Source of the DNA: Saccharopolyspora aridisoli
GTDB taxonomy: Bacteria > Actinomycetota > Actinomycetes > Mycobacteriales > Pseudonocardiaceae
NCBI RefSeq assembly: GCF_004348445.1
Contig: NZ_SMKV01000006.1
Span: 124,001 to 188,000, forward strand
Length of the DNA stretch: 64,000 bases
Direction of reading: 5' to 3'
Shown here: in pieces, positions 53,630-62,449 of the stretch
Layout of the letters: every line of letters starts with the position of its first letter
Position numbering within the stretch: the first letter of the stretch is position 1
The notes under the pieces: generated by a model
Told to the model about the DNA's origin: nothing
The model's database searches: none
What the model saw: only the letters and a program-made list of their open reading frames with translations
Translations under genes and position numbers: made by a program

Positions 53630-54448
53630 TCACAACGGGTAGTTCGACAGCCTGGTGTAGACGCCGGGCGTGCCGGGACGACCGCAGCCGGTGCCGTAGG
53701 ACACCACGCCGATGAGCCGCCCACCTGCCACGATCGGCCCGCCGGAGTCACCTGCGCAGGCGTCGCGCCCGCCTTCGGGATACCCGGCGCAGAACATGCT
53801 TCGCGGGTCGTAGTCCGGGTAGGCCGAGCGGCAGGCGTCATCGGCGGCGACGGGCACCTCTACGGAGCGCAGGCTGTCCGAGTTGGGACCGTTCTCACTG
53901 GTCCGACCCCATCCGTAGACGCGGGCCATGCTGCCCGGCTCGTACGGCGCGGTCTCGCCGGGCGCGACCACCGGCAGCGGACGCTGCGGCAGTGGAGCGC
54001 TGAGCTCGAGCACGGCGAGGTCGTCGCCGGTGGTGAAGTCCTCGTAACGCGGGTGCACCCACACGTCGTCGACCTCGGCTTCGGTGCCCTGCGAGCTGCG
54101 CAGGTCGGTGCGCCCGGCGATCACGCGGACGTCCTCGGGCGAGCGTTCAACCCCGGTGAGCGGATCGTGCGCGCAGTGCGCCGCGGTGACGACCTCGCCC
54201 GCGCGGATCAGGGTGCCGCCGCAGAACTGGTTGCCGTACCGGTCGGTCAGCGCGACCACCCAGGGAGCATCGTCGGTGGTGGCGCCCGCGCCGCTGAGGA
54301 TGCGGGACTGCGGCTGGTCGTCCCCGGTGATCGCCTTCTCCGCGTGGGCAGCGGGGCTCGCGCCCGCCAGAGCGGTGACCGCTCCGGCGATGGCGAGCGC
54401 GCGCAGCGCACGGGTCTTGTCGGCAGGTCCCTGTTCGTCGCGGCCCAA
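53630..54448 (-). CDS. Secreted trypsin-like serine protease (S1), short C terminus
   Basis: A 272-residue exported protease. The signal segment is about residues 14-36 (LRALAIAGAVTALAGASPAA). The mature enzyme begins near RILSGAGATTDDAPWVVAL. Catalytic triad: His in VTAAHC, Asp in DDLAVLEL and Ser in GDSGGP; the specificity pocket region is DACAGDSGGP with D six residues before Ser, predicting cleavage after Arg or Lys. Compared with the paralogue at 57.7 kb it stops ~10 residues earlier (GVYTRLSNYPL), lacking the usual C-terminal helix. TTG 54448 lies 9 nt after GGAGG. Confidence 0.88.
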   Translation of the reverse strand: MGRDEQGPADKTRALRALAIAGAVTALAGASPAAHAEKAITGDDQPQSRILSGAGATTDDAPWVVALTDRYGNQFCGGTLIRAGEVVTAAHCAHDPLTGVERSPEDVRVIAGRTDLRSSQGTEAEVDDVWVHPRYEDFTTGDDLAVLELSAPLPQRPLPVVAPGETAPYEPGSMARVYGWGRTSENGPNSDSLRSVEVPVAADDACRSAYPDYDPRSMFCAGYPEGGRDACAGDSGGPIVAGGRLIGVVSYGTGCGRPGTPGVYTRLSNYPL

Positions 54449-54537
54449 AGTCGGTGCCTCCAGCTGTCGCGGTCATCGGAGCGGACACACCGTAATCACC
54501 CGCACACAGGAACATCACGAGTCGCAACTCACAGCTT

Positions 54538-54585
54538 GGCAGGAAAATATTTCGTTAAAATCGACTTAGCAAGAAGATTATTTCG
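54538..54585. promoter_or_regulatory. AT-rich pair of direct repeats between protease and LysE genes
   Basis: GGCAGGAAAATATTTCG (54538-54554) and AGCAAGAAGATTATTTCG (54568-54585) are direct repeats with TATTTCG/TTATTTCG offset by 31 bp, close to three helical turns. The segment is strikingly AT-rich for this genome. It sits in the 297 bp between the divergent protease and LysE genes and looks like a pair of regulator binding sites. Confidence 0.45.
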
Positions 54586-54745
54586 CGAATGTCGCCGTTG
54601 ACAGTCGCGCCTCCATCCCAGGGCATCGCGGAACCGGCGTACCTCCAACACCGGCACCCGCCGATCTCACCTGTCCGGATGACGAGATGAACCTGATCAA
54701 GCGATGCGGCAGCGCATGCTGCCCGAAGTGGGGAGGAATTCCGCC

Positions 54746-55372
54746 GTGCTCCTGGACCCGACGCCGTTGCCCGCCTTCCTGCTGGCGAGCGCGGTCGTGA
54801 TCATCACACCGGGAGTGGACGTCTTCCTGCTGTTGCGCACGTCGCTGAACCACGGCCGCAAAGCGGGCCTGCTGGCGCTGGTCGGGATCCACAGCGCCAG
54901 CGCGCTGCAGGTCGCGCTGGTCATCTCCGGGCTGGGCGCGCTGATCACCAAGGCGCCGGGCGCGCTCGTGGCCCTGAAGTGGGTGGGCGCGGCCTACCTG
55001 CTCTACCTCGCGGCCACCATCGTGCGCGGGTACTGGCTGACCAAGCGCGAGTCCGGCTCGCTGGACGTTACGCCGCCGGAGGACGTCAACCCCTACCTGC
55101 GCGGCCTGCTCAGCAACCTGACCAACCCGAAGATGCTGCTGTTCAGCCTCGCGTTCCTGCCGCAGTTCGTCGGTTCGTCCACGCAGCCGGCGCTCCAGCT
55201 GGTCGCGCTGGGCGTGGTGTTCCTGGTGCTGGCGGCGATCTGGGAGGTCACCATCGTGCTGGCCGCCGCCGGGATCGCCGACCGGCTAAAGAACCCCCGC
55301 GTCTCGAAGTCGCTGGACGCGTTGAGCGCGACGGCTTTCGTGACCATCTCGATCGGTCTCGTCGCGAGCTGA
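54746..55372 (+). CDS. LysE family translocator (RhtB-type exporter)
   Basis: A 208-residue exporter with about six hydrophobic segments. Family signature LLASAVVIITPGVDVFLLLR near the N terminus (T-P-G-P in most; here T-P-G-V), KWVGAAYLLYLAATIVRGYW in the middle and GLLSNLTNPKMLLFSLAFLP (N-P-K) follow. GTG 54746 lies after GGAGG. Such proteins export amino acids or homoserine lactones; the substrate is not predictable. Its 3' end overlaps the convergent MFS gene by 87 bp. Confidence 0.9.
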   Translation: MLLDPTPLPAFLLASAVVIITPGVDVFLLLRTSLNHGRKAGLLALVGIHSASALQVALVISGLGALITKAPGALVALKWVGAAYLLYLAATIVRGYWLTKRESGSLDVTPPEDVNPYLRGLLSNLTNPKMLLFSLAFLPQFVGSSTQPALQLVALGVVFLVLAAIWEVTIVLAAAGIADRLKNPRVSKSLDALSATAFVTISIGLVAS

Positions 55373-56506
55373 CAAGAGGGTCAGCAGCGCCAGCCCTGCC
55401 AGCACGAGCAGCACCACCGGCACCGCCACCACACCCGACAGCAGGCTGATCACGAACGGCGTGCAGAAGCCCAGGTAGGCCAGCACCCACATGATCGCGG
55501 TCAGCCCGGCCAGCTCGGACGGTCCGGCGATGCGGCCGACCACCGTGAGGCAGTAGGTCGAGACGAAGCCGTATCCGGTGCCCAGCGTCAGCGCGGCGAG
55601 CAGGCCCAGCCACGGCTGCGCCTGCCACGCTGCGACGGCGGCCAGCACGAGCCCGGAGGCTGTCGCCAGCAGCCCGAACACGGCCGTCGCCCGCACCCCG
55701 CGCTGGGCGATCCGGCGAGCCCAGGGCTGCACGACCGCGCCGAAACCGGGCGCGCACAGCGTCGACACCCCCGCGTAGAGCACCTCGTAGTCGGGCGCGT
55801 GGACGGTGACCTGGGCGGGGAGCACGGCGAAACCGACAGTGGGGCACAGGAAGATCCACGGCGCCACCGGCGCCACCCGGCGGAGGAACCGGGGATCGCG
55901 GGCCCCCTTGCCGCGCGGCGTCCCGGCCGTCGGCTCGATGCGCGTCTCCGGGCAGCGCAGCGCCAGCGGCAGCGTCACCGCGCACAGGATCAAGTGCGGG
56001 ACGTAGGCGCAGACCAGCGGGAACGGGCCCCAGGTCGCGACCAGCGAGGACACCACGCCGCTGATGCTGAAACCGGCCGCCAGCAGCACGCCGGCCCTGC
56101 GCGCGCCGGCCCCGTCCTCGGCCGCGGTCCCGAACGGCGGGTGCGACAGATCGCGCACCCAGGCGCTCCCGGCGGCCAGCACGGCACCGGTGCTCACACC
56201 GACGATCAGCCGCCCGGCGATCAACCACGGCACCACGTGCGCCCCGAGCATCAGCGCCACCGTGGCCAGGGCGCTGAGCACGATCGCCCAGATCACCACC
56301 GGCTTGCGCCCGCGCCGATCGGCCAGCGGACCCCCGAACAACAGGCCGGGCACCAGCCCAACGACGTAGAGCGCCAGCAACCCGGTCGCCGCCGACGGGC
56401 TCAGTCCCAACTCACCCCGGTAAGCCCCCAGCAGCGGGGAGAACTGGTTCGCACCCCACCCGGCCACCATCAACAGCAGAGCGGCGGGCAACCACACGTT
56501 TCGCAC
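55286..56506 (-). CDS. MFS transporter divergent from a LysR regulator
   Basis: A 406-residue permease with about twelve membrane segments. Motif A is GLLFGGPLADRRGRKPVVIW and a motif-C-like ALATVALMLGAHVVPW follows. GTG 56506 was chosen by homology; upstream sequence has no strong Shine-Dalgarno. The C-terminal ~28 residues (SARDETDRDGHESRRAQRVQ) are charged and encoded antisense to the end of the LysE gene. The divergent LysR gene at 56761 is the likely regulator. Confidence 0.87.
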   Translation of the reverse strand: MRNVWLPAALLLMVAGWGANQFSPLLGAYRGELGLSPSAATGLLALYVVGLVPGLLFGGPLADRRGRKPVVIWAIVLSALATVALMLGAHVVPWLIAGRLIVGVSTGAVLAAGSAWVRDLSHPPFGTAAEDGAGARRAGVLLAAGFSISGVVSSLVATWGPFPLVCAYVPHLILCAVTLPLALRCPETRIEPTAGTPRGKGARDPRFLRRVAPVAPWIFLCPTVGFAVLPAQVTVHAPDYEVLYAGVSTLCAPGFGAVVQPWARRIAQRGVRATAVFGLLATASGLVLAAVAAWQAQPWLGLLAALTLGTGYGFVSTYCLTVVGRIAGPSELAGLTAIMWVLAYLGFCTPFVISLLSGVVAVPVVLLVLAGLALLTLLSARDETDRDGHESRRAQRVQRLRDAGVL

Positions 56507-56597
56507 ACCTGAAGTTCTACGCGCCGCACCCCACCACAGGCACCGACCGTTCGGATTTCCCGAACGACGGGGCTTTTCACCCCTCCGCCGCTGGGGT

Positions 56598-56666
56598 GCG
56601 GTTCTGGTTTCGAACTGACCGGGCGAAACCGACATCGACCATGGGTCGCTCGGACCAGAACCGCCC
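56598..56666. repeat. Imperfect palindromic repeat family 3, copy c
   Basis: GCGGTTCTGGTTTCGAACTG and the inverted end CTCGGACCAGAACCGCCC enclose GACCGGGCGAAACCGACATC. It lies in the intergenic region between the divergent MFS and LysR genes. The inner TCGAACTGACCGGGCGAAA block matches copy a almost exactly. Confidence 0.6.
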
Positions 56667-56748
56667 GCTGCCGGGCACACCGACACTCGTGGCGCGCATC
56701 TTCCGTCGAGTGCGCCTCATTTCGGTGGCTCCCACGATCGCCCGGCCG

Positions 56749-56754
56749 TACGTT
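56749..56754 (+). promoter_or_regulatory. -10 box TACGTT, leaderless LysR gene
   Basis: TACGTT is followed by GCCCGC and then ATG 56761, with no Shine-Dalgarno sequence. The predicted transcription start is the A of the ATG. Confidence 0.5.
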
Positions 56755-56760
56755 GCCCGC

Positions 56761-57672
56761 ATGGACTTGCGGCGCTTGGAGACGTTGCTGGTGGTGGCCG
56801 ACGAGGAGCACTTCGGCCGGGCCGCCGAGCGGTTGTTCCTGGCCAAGGCCACCGTGACCGAGCACGTCAAGCAGCTGGAGCAGGACTTCGGAACGCCGCT
56901 GCTGCACCGCAACCCGGTGCGCCTGACCCCCGCGGGCCACCGGCTCGCCCGGCACGCCCGCGCGCTGCTCGCCGCAGCCGACATCGCCCGCGCGGACGTC
57001 GCCGAAGCCGTATCGACCGAGCCGCGGACGCTGCGGGTCGGAGTCATGGGGCACGGTTCGGCGGAGCTGACACCAGCGACCGCGCAGGCGTTCCGGATGG
57101 CCCACCCCGAGATCGACCTGCGGCTGGTGCCGCTGGACTTCACCGAGCACGTGTCCGCGCTGCTGGAGCACCGCGTGGACGTGGCCTTCGTGCGCCCGGC
57201 CCCGGTGGACGAGCGCGTCGAGGTCGACGTGCTGACCACCGAGCGGCGCATCGTGGTGGTCTCGGCTCGCTGGGAGCTGGCCGACGCACCCGAGGTGCGG
57301 CTTGCCGACGTGCTCGACCTGCCGTTCATCCGGCTGCCCGAGCGCACGCCGCGCCCGTTCACCGACTACCTGTACTTCACCGCGGCGCGGGGTGGTGAGG
57401 CCCCCCGCCGCGGTCGCGACGACGCGGTCACGCCGCACGAGGTGCTCGCCACGGCGGCCGCCGGACGCGGTGCGGGTTCGGCGCTGGCATCCTTCGAGCG
57501 CTTCTACCCGTGGCCCGGCACCAGGTGCGTTCCGGTCGCGGACGCGCCGTGGGAGCACAGCGTGCTGGTCAGCCGCGCAGGCGACGAGGATCCGCAGGTG
57601 CGTGCCTTCCGGGCCTTGGCCACTGGACTCGCCCGCGAACTCGGCCCCGGGCTGCGGCTGACCCCGGTGTGA
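56761..57672 (+). CDS. LysR family transcriptional regulator
   Basis: A 303-residue LTTR. The N-terminal wHTH reads MDLRRLETLLVVADEEHFGR, AAERLFLAKATVTEHVKQLE and LLHRNPVRLTPAGHRLARHA. The effector domain follows from ~residue 90 (LRVGVMGHGSAELTPATAQA; DLRLVPLDFTEHVSALLEHR). It is divergent from the MFS transporter with a 254-bp gap and probably controls that gene. It converges with the protease gene at 57691, 18 bp away. Confidence 0.92.
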   Translation: MDLRRLETLLVVADEEHFGRAAERLFLAKATVTEHVKQLEQDFGTPLLHRNPVRLTPAGHRLARHARALLAAADIARADVAEAVSTEPRTLRVGVMGHGSAELTPATAQAFRMAHPEIDLRLVPLDFTEHVSALLEHRVDVAFVRPAPVDERVEVDVLTTERRIVVVSARWELADAPEVRLADVLDLPFIRLPERTPRPFTDYLYFTAARGGEAPRRGRDDAVTPHEVLATAAAGRGAGSALASFERFYPWPGTRCVPVADAPWEHSVLVSRAGDEDPQVRAFRALATGLARELGPGLRLTPV

Positions 57673-57690
57673 TCCGTGCTCGCCCCGTGA

Positions 57691-58494
57691 TCAGTGCTGC
57701 GCCGTGAGCTGGGCCTGGATGTCGGCTTCGTAGGTTGCGGTGCGGGTGTAGACGCCCGGGTTGCCCGGCCTCGCGCAGCCGTTGCCGGTGGAGACGATGC
57801 CGACGATCTTGCCGTCGACCACCAGCGGCCCGCCGGAGTCGCCCTGGCAGCTGTCGATGCCGCCTTCGGGGTATCCGGCGCAGACCATCGCCTGCGGGTC
57901 GTACTGGCCGTACGCCTGCTCGCAATCGGCGTCGGAGGTCAGCGGGACCTCGGCCTTCTGCAGGGTGTCCGAGGCGTCGCCGCCTTCTGAGGTTGCGCCC
58001 CAGCCGAGCACGGTCGCCATCCGGCCCGCCTCGTAGGAGGCGGTGTCGGCCGGTGTGGCCACCGGCAGCGGGGCCTGCGGGAGCTCCTGCTCGAGGGTCA
58101 GCACCCCCACGTCGGCCCCTGTGTTGGCGTCCTGGTAGTTCGGGTGGACCCAGATGTCGGTGACCGGGACCTCGACGCCGTCGGTGGAGGACTTGCTCTC
58201 CCGGCCTGCCACCACCCGCACCGACGCGGGCCGCTCGCCCTTGACGCAGTGCGCCGCCGTGATGACCTTGTTCGCCGCGCCGATGGTGCCCCCGCAGAAC
58301 TGGTTGCCCTCGGCATCGGCCAGGTAGACCACCCACGGGTGGTCGGCGATCGGAGCCGCTTGTCCCCCGACGATCGGTGGCGCAGCGGTCCCCTGCTCGC
58401 CGGCGTTGGCCGAGGTGGCCAGCAGACCACCGATCAGGCCGATCGCCGCCAGCGCTCCGGTCGCCGCCCGCATCCCGAGTTCGTACTCCGCCAT
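57691..58494 (-). CDS. Secreted trypsin-like serine protease (S1)
   Basis: A 267-residue exported protease. The signal peptide is residues ~8-31 (ATGALAAIGLIGGLLATSANA). The mature chain starts near PIVGGQAAPIADHPWVVYL. Catalytic triad: His in ITAAHC, Asp in ADVGVLTL and Ser in GDSGGP; SCQGDSGGP with preceding D suggests trypsin-like specificity. ATG 58494 lies after GGGGAGGAG. The sequence is clearly paralogous to the protease at 53.6 kb (about half of aligned positions identical), with a longer C-terminal tail (EADIQAQLTAQH). Confidence 0.9.
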   Translation of the reverse strand: MAEYELGMRAATGALAAIGLIGGLLATSANAGEQGTAAPPIVGGQAAPIADHPWVVYLADAEGNQFCGGTIGAANKVITAAHCVKGERPASVRVVAGRESKSSTDGVEVPVTDIWVHPNYQDANTGADVGVLTLEQELPQAPLPVATPADTASYEAGRMATVLGWGATSEGGDASDTLQKAEVPLTSDADCEQAYGQYDPQAMVCAGYPEGGIDSCQGDSGGPLVVDGKIVGIVSTGNGCARPGNPGVYTRTATYEADIQAQLTAQH

Positions 58495-58699
58495 GGTTCG
58501 TCTCCTCCCCGGAGCCTTCCGGCGGCCGTCCGACCGCCGCTCCGGCTCGTCCAAAGTGTCCACGAGTAAGAGGAAACGAACCCTCTGCCAGATACACCTC
58601 GGCCAGGAGCTCAACACGAACGAGTGGAATTACACGCCACTTCCCACTCGGACGGCCCAACGATTCGGTCCACTGTGGATGGTCAACGGGAGATGCGTG

Positions 58700-58730
58700 C
58701 CACCCGGGACGGCGCAGCCGGCCCGGGTGG
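58700..58730 (-). terminator. Terminator after cobN
   Basis: CCACCCGGG (58700-58708) pairs with CCCGGGTGG (58722-58730) around a 13-nt loop, 4 bp beyond the cobN stop codon on the minus strand. The intergenic stretch 58495-58699 contains nothing else recognisable. Confidence 0.75.
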
Positions 58731-58734
58731 TCGA

Positions 58735-61700
58735 TCAGTCCTCCAGCTGGCCTTCCAGCTCCAGGTACACCGACCGCAGATCGTCGAGGACCTGCTCGTC
58801 CGGTTCGGCCCACAGGCCTCGGTCCGCGGCTTCCAGCAGCCGCTCGGTCATGCCTCGCAACGCCCACGGGTTGGAGTTGCGCAGGAACTGCTGCACCTGC
58901 TCGTCGAAGACGTAGGACTCGGCCAGCTTCGCGTACATCCAGTCGTCGACGACCCCGGCGGTCGCGTCGAACCCGAACAGGTAGTCCACCGTGGCCGCGA
59001 GCTCGAAGGCGCCCTTGTAGCCGTGCCGCTGCATGGCCGAGATCCACTTCGGGTTGATCACCCGAGCCCGGAAGACCCGCTTGGTCTCCTCGCCCAGCGT
59101 GCGGGTCTTGACCGCGTGCGGCACCGCCGAGTCACCCACGTAGGCGGCCGGGCTCTGCCCGGACAGCGAGCGCACCATCGCGACCATGCCGCCGTGGTAC
59201 TGGAAGTAGTCGTCGGAGTCGGCGATGTCGTGCTCGCGGGTGTCGACGTTCTTGGCCGCCACCTGGATGCGCTTGAACGCCGTCTCCATGTCGCCGCGCG
59301 CTTCGCGGCCGTCGAGCCCCCGGCCGTAGGCGTAACCGCCCCAGGTCGCGTAGACCTCGGCGAGGTCGGCGTCGCTGCGCCAGTTGCGGGCGTCGATCAG
59401 CGGCAGCAGCCCGGCACCGTAGGCGCCCGGCTTGGAACCGAAGATGCGCGTCGATGCCCGGCGGTCGTCGCCGTGCTCGTCGACGTCGGCGCGGTAGTGG
59501 GCGGCGACGTAGTTGTCCTCGTCGGGCTCGTCGAGCTTGGCCACGGTCTGCACCGCGTCGTCGATCAGCGAGACGACGTGCGGGAACGCGTCGCGGAAGA
59601 ACCCGGAGATGCGCACCACGACGTCGATGCGCGGCCGGCCCAGCTCGGCGACCGGCACCACCTCGAAGCCGGTGACCCGTCGCGAGGCGTCGTCCCACTT
59701 CGGGCGGCAGCCCAGCAGCCAGAGGATTTCGGCGATGTCGTCGCCCTGCGTCCGCATCGCCGAGGTGCCCCACACCGTCAGGCCCACCGAGCGCGGGTTC
59801 TCACCGGTGTCGGCGACGTGCCGGGTGATCAGCGAATCCGCGAGCGCGGATCCGACGTCGAAGGCGTTGCGCGACGGGATGGCCTTGGGGTCCACGGAGT
59901 AGAAGTTGCGGCCGGTGGGCAGCACCGAGATCAACCCGCGGGTCGGCGACCCGGACGGCCCGGCGGGCACGAAGCCACCGTTGAGCGCGTGCAGGACGTG
60001 CTCGACCTCTTCGGTGGTGCGGGCCAGGCGCGGCACCAGTTCGACGCAGGCGAACCGCAGCACCCGCACGACGTCGGCGACGCCGGTGCCGATCACGTCG
60101 GTGACGACCTGCTCGGCGCGCTCGGAGTCCCAGTCGGTGTCGGCCAGCGCCTGGATCAGGTTGCGCGCCAACGACTCCACCAGGTCCACCGCGTCCGACG
60201 CCGAAGCCGACGGCCCCTCGACGAGCTCGGTCAGCTCGGCCGGAACGTCCGCGCGAGCACCGGGTTCGGCCAGCAGCGCCTGCTCGTCGAGCCCGAAGTG
60301 GTCCGACAGCGCGGAGCGCAGGCCGGGCAGCGCGCCGACCTTGCCGCCGAAGACCTGCTTCGCGCGCAGGATCGCGAGCACGTCGTTGACCAGCTCCTCG
60401 TCCCGCGGCGCGCGTCCGAGGATGTGCAGGCCGTCGCGGATCTGCACGTCCTTGATCTCGCACAGGTAGCCGTCGATGTGCATCACGAAGTCGTCGAAGG
60501 ACTCCGCGTCCGGCTGGCCCTCCTGGTGCAGGTCGTGGTGCAGCTCCGCATGGGTGACCAGCTCCCAGATCTGGTTGCGCAGAGCCGGTTTCTTCTCCGG
60601 GTCCAGGTCGGTGACCAGCGCGTACTCGTCGAGCAGCTGCTCCAGCTTGGCGATGTCGCCGTAGGCGTCGGCACGGGCCATCGGCGGGATCATGTGGTCC
60701 ACCACGGTCGCGTGCCCGCGCCGCTTGGCCTGGGTGCCCTCACCGGGGTCGTTGACGATGAACGGGTACACGAACGGCATGTCGCCCAGCACCGCGTCCG
60801 GCGCGCAGTCGGCCGCCAGCCCCAAACCCTTGCCCGGCAGCCATTCCAGGGTGCCGTGCTTGCCCAGGTGGATCACCGCGTGCGCGCCGAACTCCTCGGC
60901 CAGCCACCGGTAGGCCGCCAGGTACTGGTGCGAGGGCGGCAGGTCCGGGTCGTGGTAGATCGCGATCGGGTTCTCGCCGAACCCGCGCGGCGGCTGGATC
61001 AGGATCACCACGTTGCCGAAGCGCAGCGCGGCGACGTAGATGCAGCCCTCGTCGTCGACGTAGAGGCTGCCGGGCGGGGCGCCCCAGTGCTCGGTCATCG
61101 ACGCCCGCAGCTCTTCGGGCAGCGCGTCGAACCACTCGCGGTAGCGGGTCGTCGGGACGCGGATCGCCGCCTCGGACATCTGCTCCTCGGTCAACCACTC
61201 CACGTCGTGGCCACCTGCGGAGATCAGCCGGTGGATCAGGGTGTCGCCGTCCAGGCCGGTCACGTCCAGGCCGCCGAGGTCGTAGCCGGCGTCCTCCAGA
61301 GCGCTCAGCAGCACGACCGCCGAGGCGGGGGTGTCCAGGCCGACGGCGTTGCCGACGCGGGAGTGCTTGGTCGGGTAGGAGGAGAGCACCACGCCGAGGC
61401 GCTTGGTGGAGTTGTCCACGTGCCGCAGCCGCGCCAGCGACACAGCGGTGGAGGCCACGCGGGCCGCGCGCTCGGGGTCGGCGACGTAGACCGGGATTCC
61501 CTCCGGGCCCTCCTCCTTGAAGGAGAACGGCACGCTGATCAAGCGGCCGTCGAACTCCGGCACGGCGACCTGCATCGCGGCGTCCATCGGCGACAGCGCG
61601 GCGTCGCTGTCGGACCACACCGCGCGGCTGGTGGTCAGGCACAGGCCCTGCAGCACCGGGATGTCGAGTTCGGCCAGCGCACCGGCGTCCCAGGAGTCCT

Positions 61701-62412
61701 CGTCACCACCCGCGCTGGCGTCGGCGGCGACCGCACCGCCCGCGGCGAGAACGGTGGCGATCAGCGCATCGCACCCACCCAGCAGTTCGCGCAGACCAGC
61801 GGCGTCGGACAGGCCGCGCAGCGAGCCGCAGAACACCGGCACCACGTTGGCGCCGGCCGATTCGACCTGGTCGGCGAGGGTGTCGACGAACGCGGTATTG
61901 CCCGCCAGCGCGTGCGCCCGGTAGAAGACGACGCCGATCGTCGGCCGCGACGGGTCGTGCTCGCGCTCGCCGTGCAGGCCGAACTCCGGCATCGACTGCG
62001 GTTCGGTGAACCCGGTGCCGGTCAGCAGCACCGTGTCGGACAGGAAGTGCGCCAGCTGGGCGAGGTTGTCCGGGCCGCCTTCGACCAGGTAGGCCAGGGC
62101 CTGGGTGGACACACCGGCGGGCACCGTGGACAGCGTCATCAGCTCGGCGTCCGGGGTGGCCTCGCCACCCAGCGCCACGGTCGGCAGCCCCGACGCCAGC
62201 ACCGCGTCCAGGCCCTCCTCCCAGGCGCGACGGCCGCCCAGCAGCCGGACCACGACGACGTCAACGCCGTCGAGCAGCGCCGGAACGTCCTCAGCGGCCA
62301 CGCGGGAGGGGTTGGCGACCCGGTAGTCGGCCTCGGCGGCACGGGCGGCCAGCAGGTCGGTGTCCGCAGTGGACAGCAGCAGAACTCGGGCGTCGCGGGC
62401 AGGCTCGCTCAC
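58735..62412 (-). CDS. cobN: Cobaltochelatase large subunit CobN
   Basis: A 1225-residue large chelatase subunit of the CobN/ChlH type. Recognisable blocks include RPTIGVVFYRAHALAGNTAF near the N terminus, VVLSSYPTKHSRVGNAVGLD, then HLGKHGTLEWLPGKGLGLAA, GVADVVRVLRFACVELVPRL, DVVVRISGFFRDAFPHVVSL and RIFGSKPGAYGAGLLPLIDA towards the C terminus. It inserts cobalt into hydrogenobyrinate a,c-diamide together with ATPase subunits; here the ChlI/ChlD-type fusion is the likely partner. Start GTG 62412 is preceded by GAGAGAGG. A cobalamin riboswitch lies 40 nt upstream. Confidence 0.96.
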   Translation of the reverse strand: MSEPARDARVLLLSTADTDLLAARAAEADYRVANPSRVAAEDVPALLDGVDVVVVRLLGGRRAWEEGLDAVLASGLPTVALGGEATPDAELMTLSTVPAGVSTQALAYLVEGGPDNLAQLAHFLSDTVLLTGTGFTEPQSMPEFGLHGEREHDPSRPTIGVVFYRAHALAGNTAFVDTLADQVESAGANVVPVFCGSLRGLSDAAGLRELLGGCDALIATVLAAGGAVAADASAGGDEDSWDAGALAELDIPVLQGLCLTTSRAVWSDSDAALSPMDAAMQVAVPEFDGRLISVPFSFKEEGPEGIPVYVADPERAARVASTAVSLARLRHVDNSTKRLGVVLSSYPTKHSRVGNAVGLDTPASAVVLLSALEDAGYDLGGLDVTGLDGDTLIHRLISAGGHDVEWLTEEQMSEAAIRVPTTRYREWFDALPEELRASMTEHWGAPPGSLYVDDEGCIYVAALRFGNVVILIQPPRGFGENPIAIYHDPDLPPSHQYLAAYRWLAEEFGAHAVIHLGKHGTLEWLPGKGLGLAADCAPDAVLGDMPFVYPFIVNDPGEGTQAKRRGHATVVDHMIPPMARADAYGDIAKLEQLLDEYALVTDLDPEKKPALRNQIWELVTHAELHHDLHQEGQPDAESFDDFVMHIDGYLCEIKDVQIRDGLHILGRAPRDEELVNDVLAILRAKQVFGGKVGALPGLRSALSDHFGLDEQALLAEPGARADVPAELTELVEGPSASASDAVDLVESLARNLIQALADTDWDSERAEQVVTDVIGTGVADVVRVLRFACVELVPRLARTTEEVEHVLHALNGGFVPAGPSGSPTRGLISVLPTGRNFYSVDPKAIPSRNAFDVGSALADSLITRHVADTGENPRSVGLTVWGTSAMRTQGDDIAEILWLLGCRPKWDDASRRVTGFEVVPVAELGRPRIDVVVRISGFFRDAFPHVVSLIDDAVQTVAKLDEPDEDNYVAAHYRADVDEHGDDRRASTRIFGSKPGAYGAGLLPLIDARNWRSDADLAEVYATWGGYAYGRGLDGREARGDMETAFKRIQVAAKNVDTREHDIADSDDYFQYHGGMVAMVRSLSGQSPAAYVGDSAVPHAVKTRTLGEETKRVFRARVINPKWISAMQRHGYKGAFELAATVDYLFGFDATAGVVDDWMYAKLAESYVFDEQVQQFLRNSNPWALRGMTERLLEAADRGLWAEPDEQVLDDLRSVYLELEGQLED

Positions 62413-62449
62413 GGTGATCCTCTCTCGGGGTGCGCGCCCCGGCGGGGGT

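Noticed and set aside
58735-62412. CobN and the ChlI/ChlD fusion as magnesium chelatase for chlorophyll
   Set aside because: No photosynthesis genes are present and both genes have cobalamin riboswitches, so cobalt insertion is the better reading.
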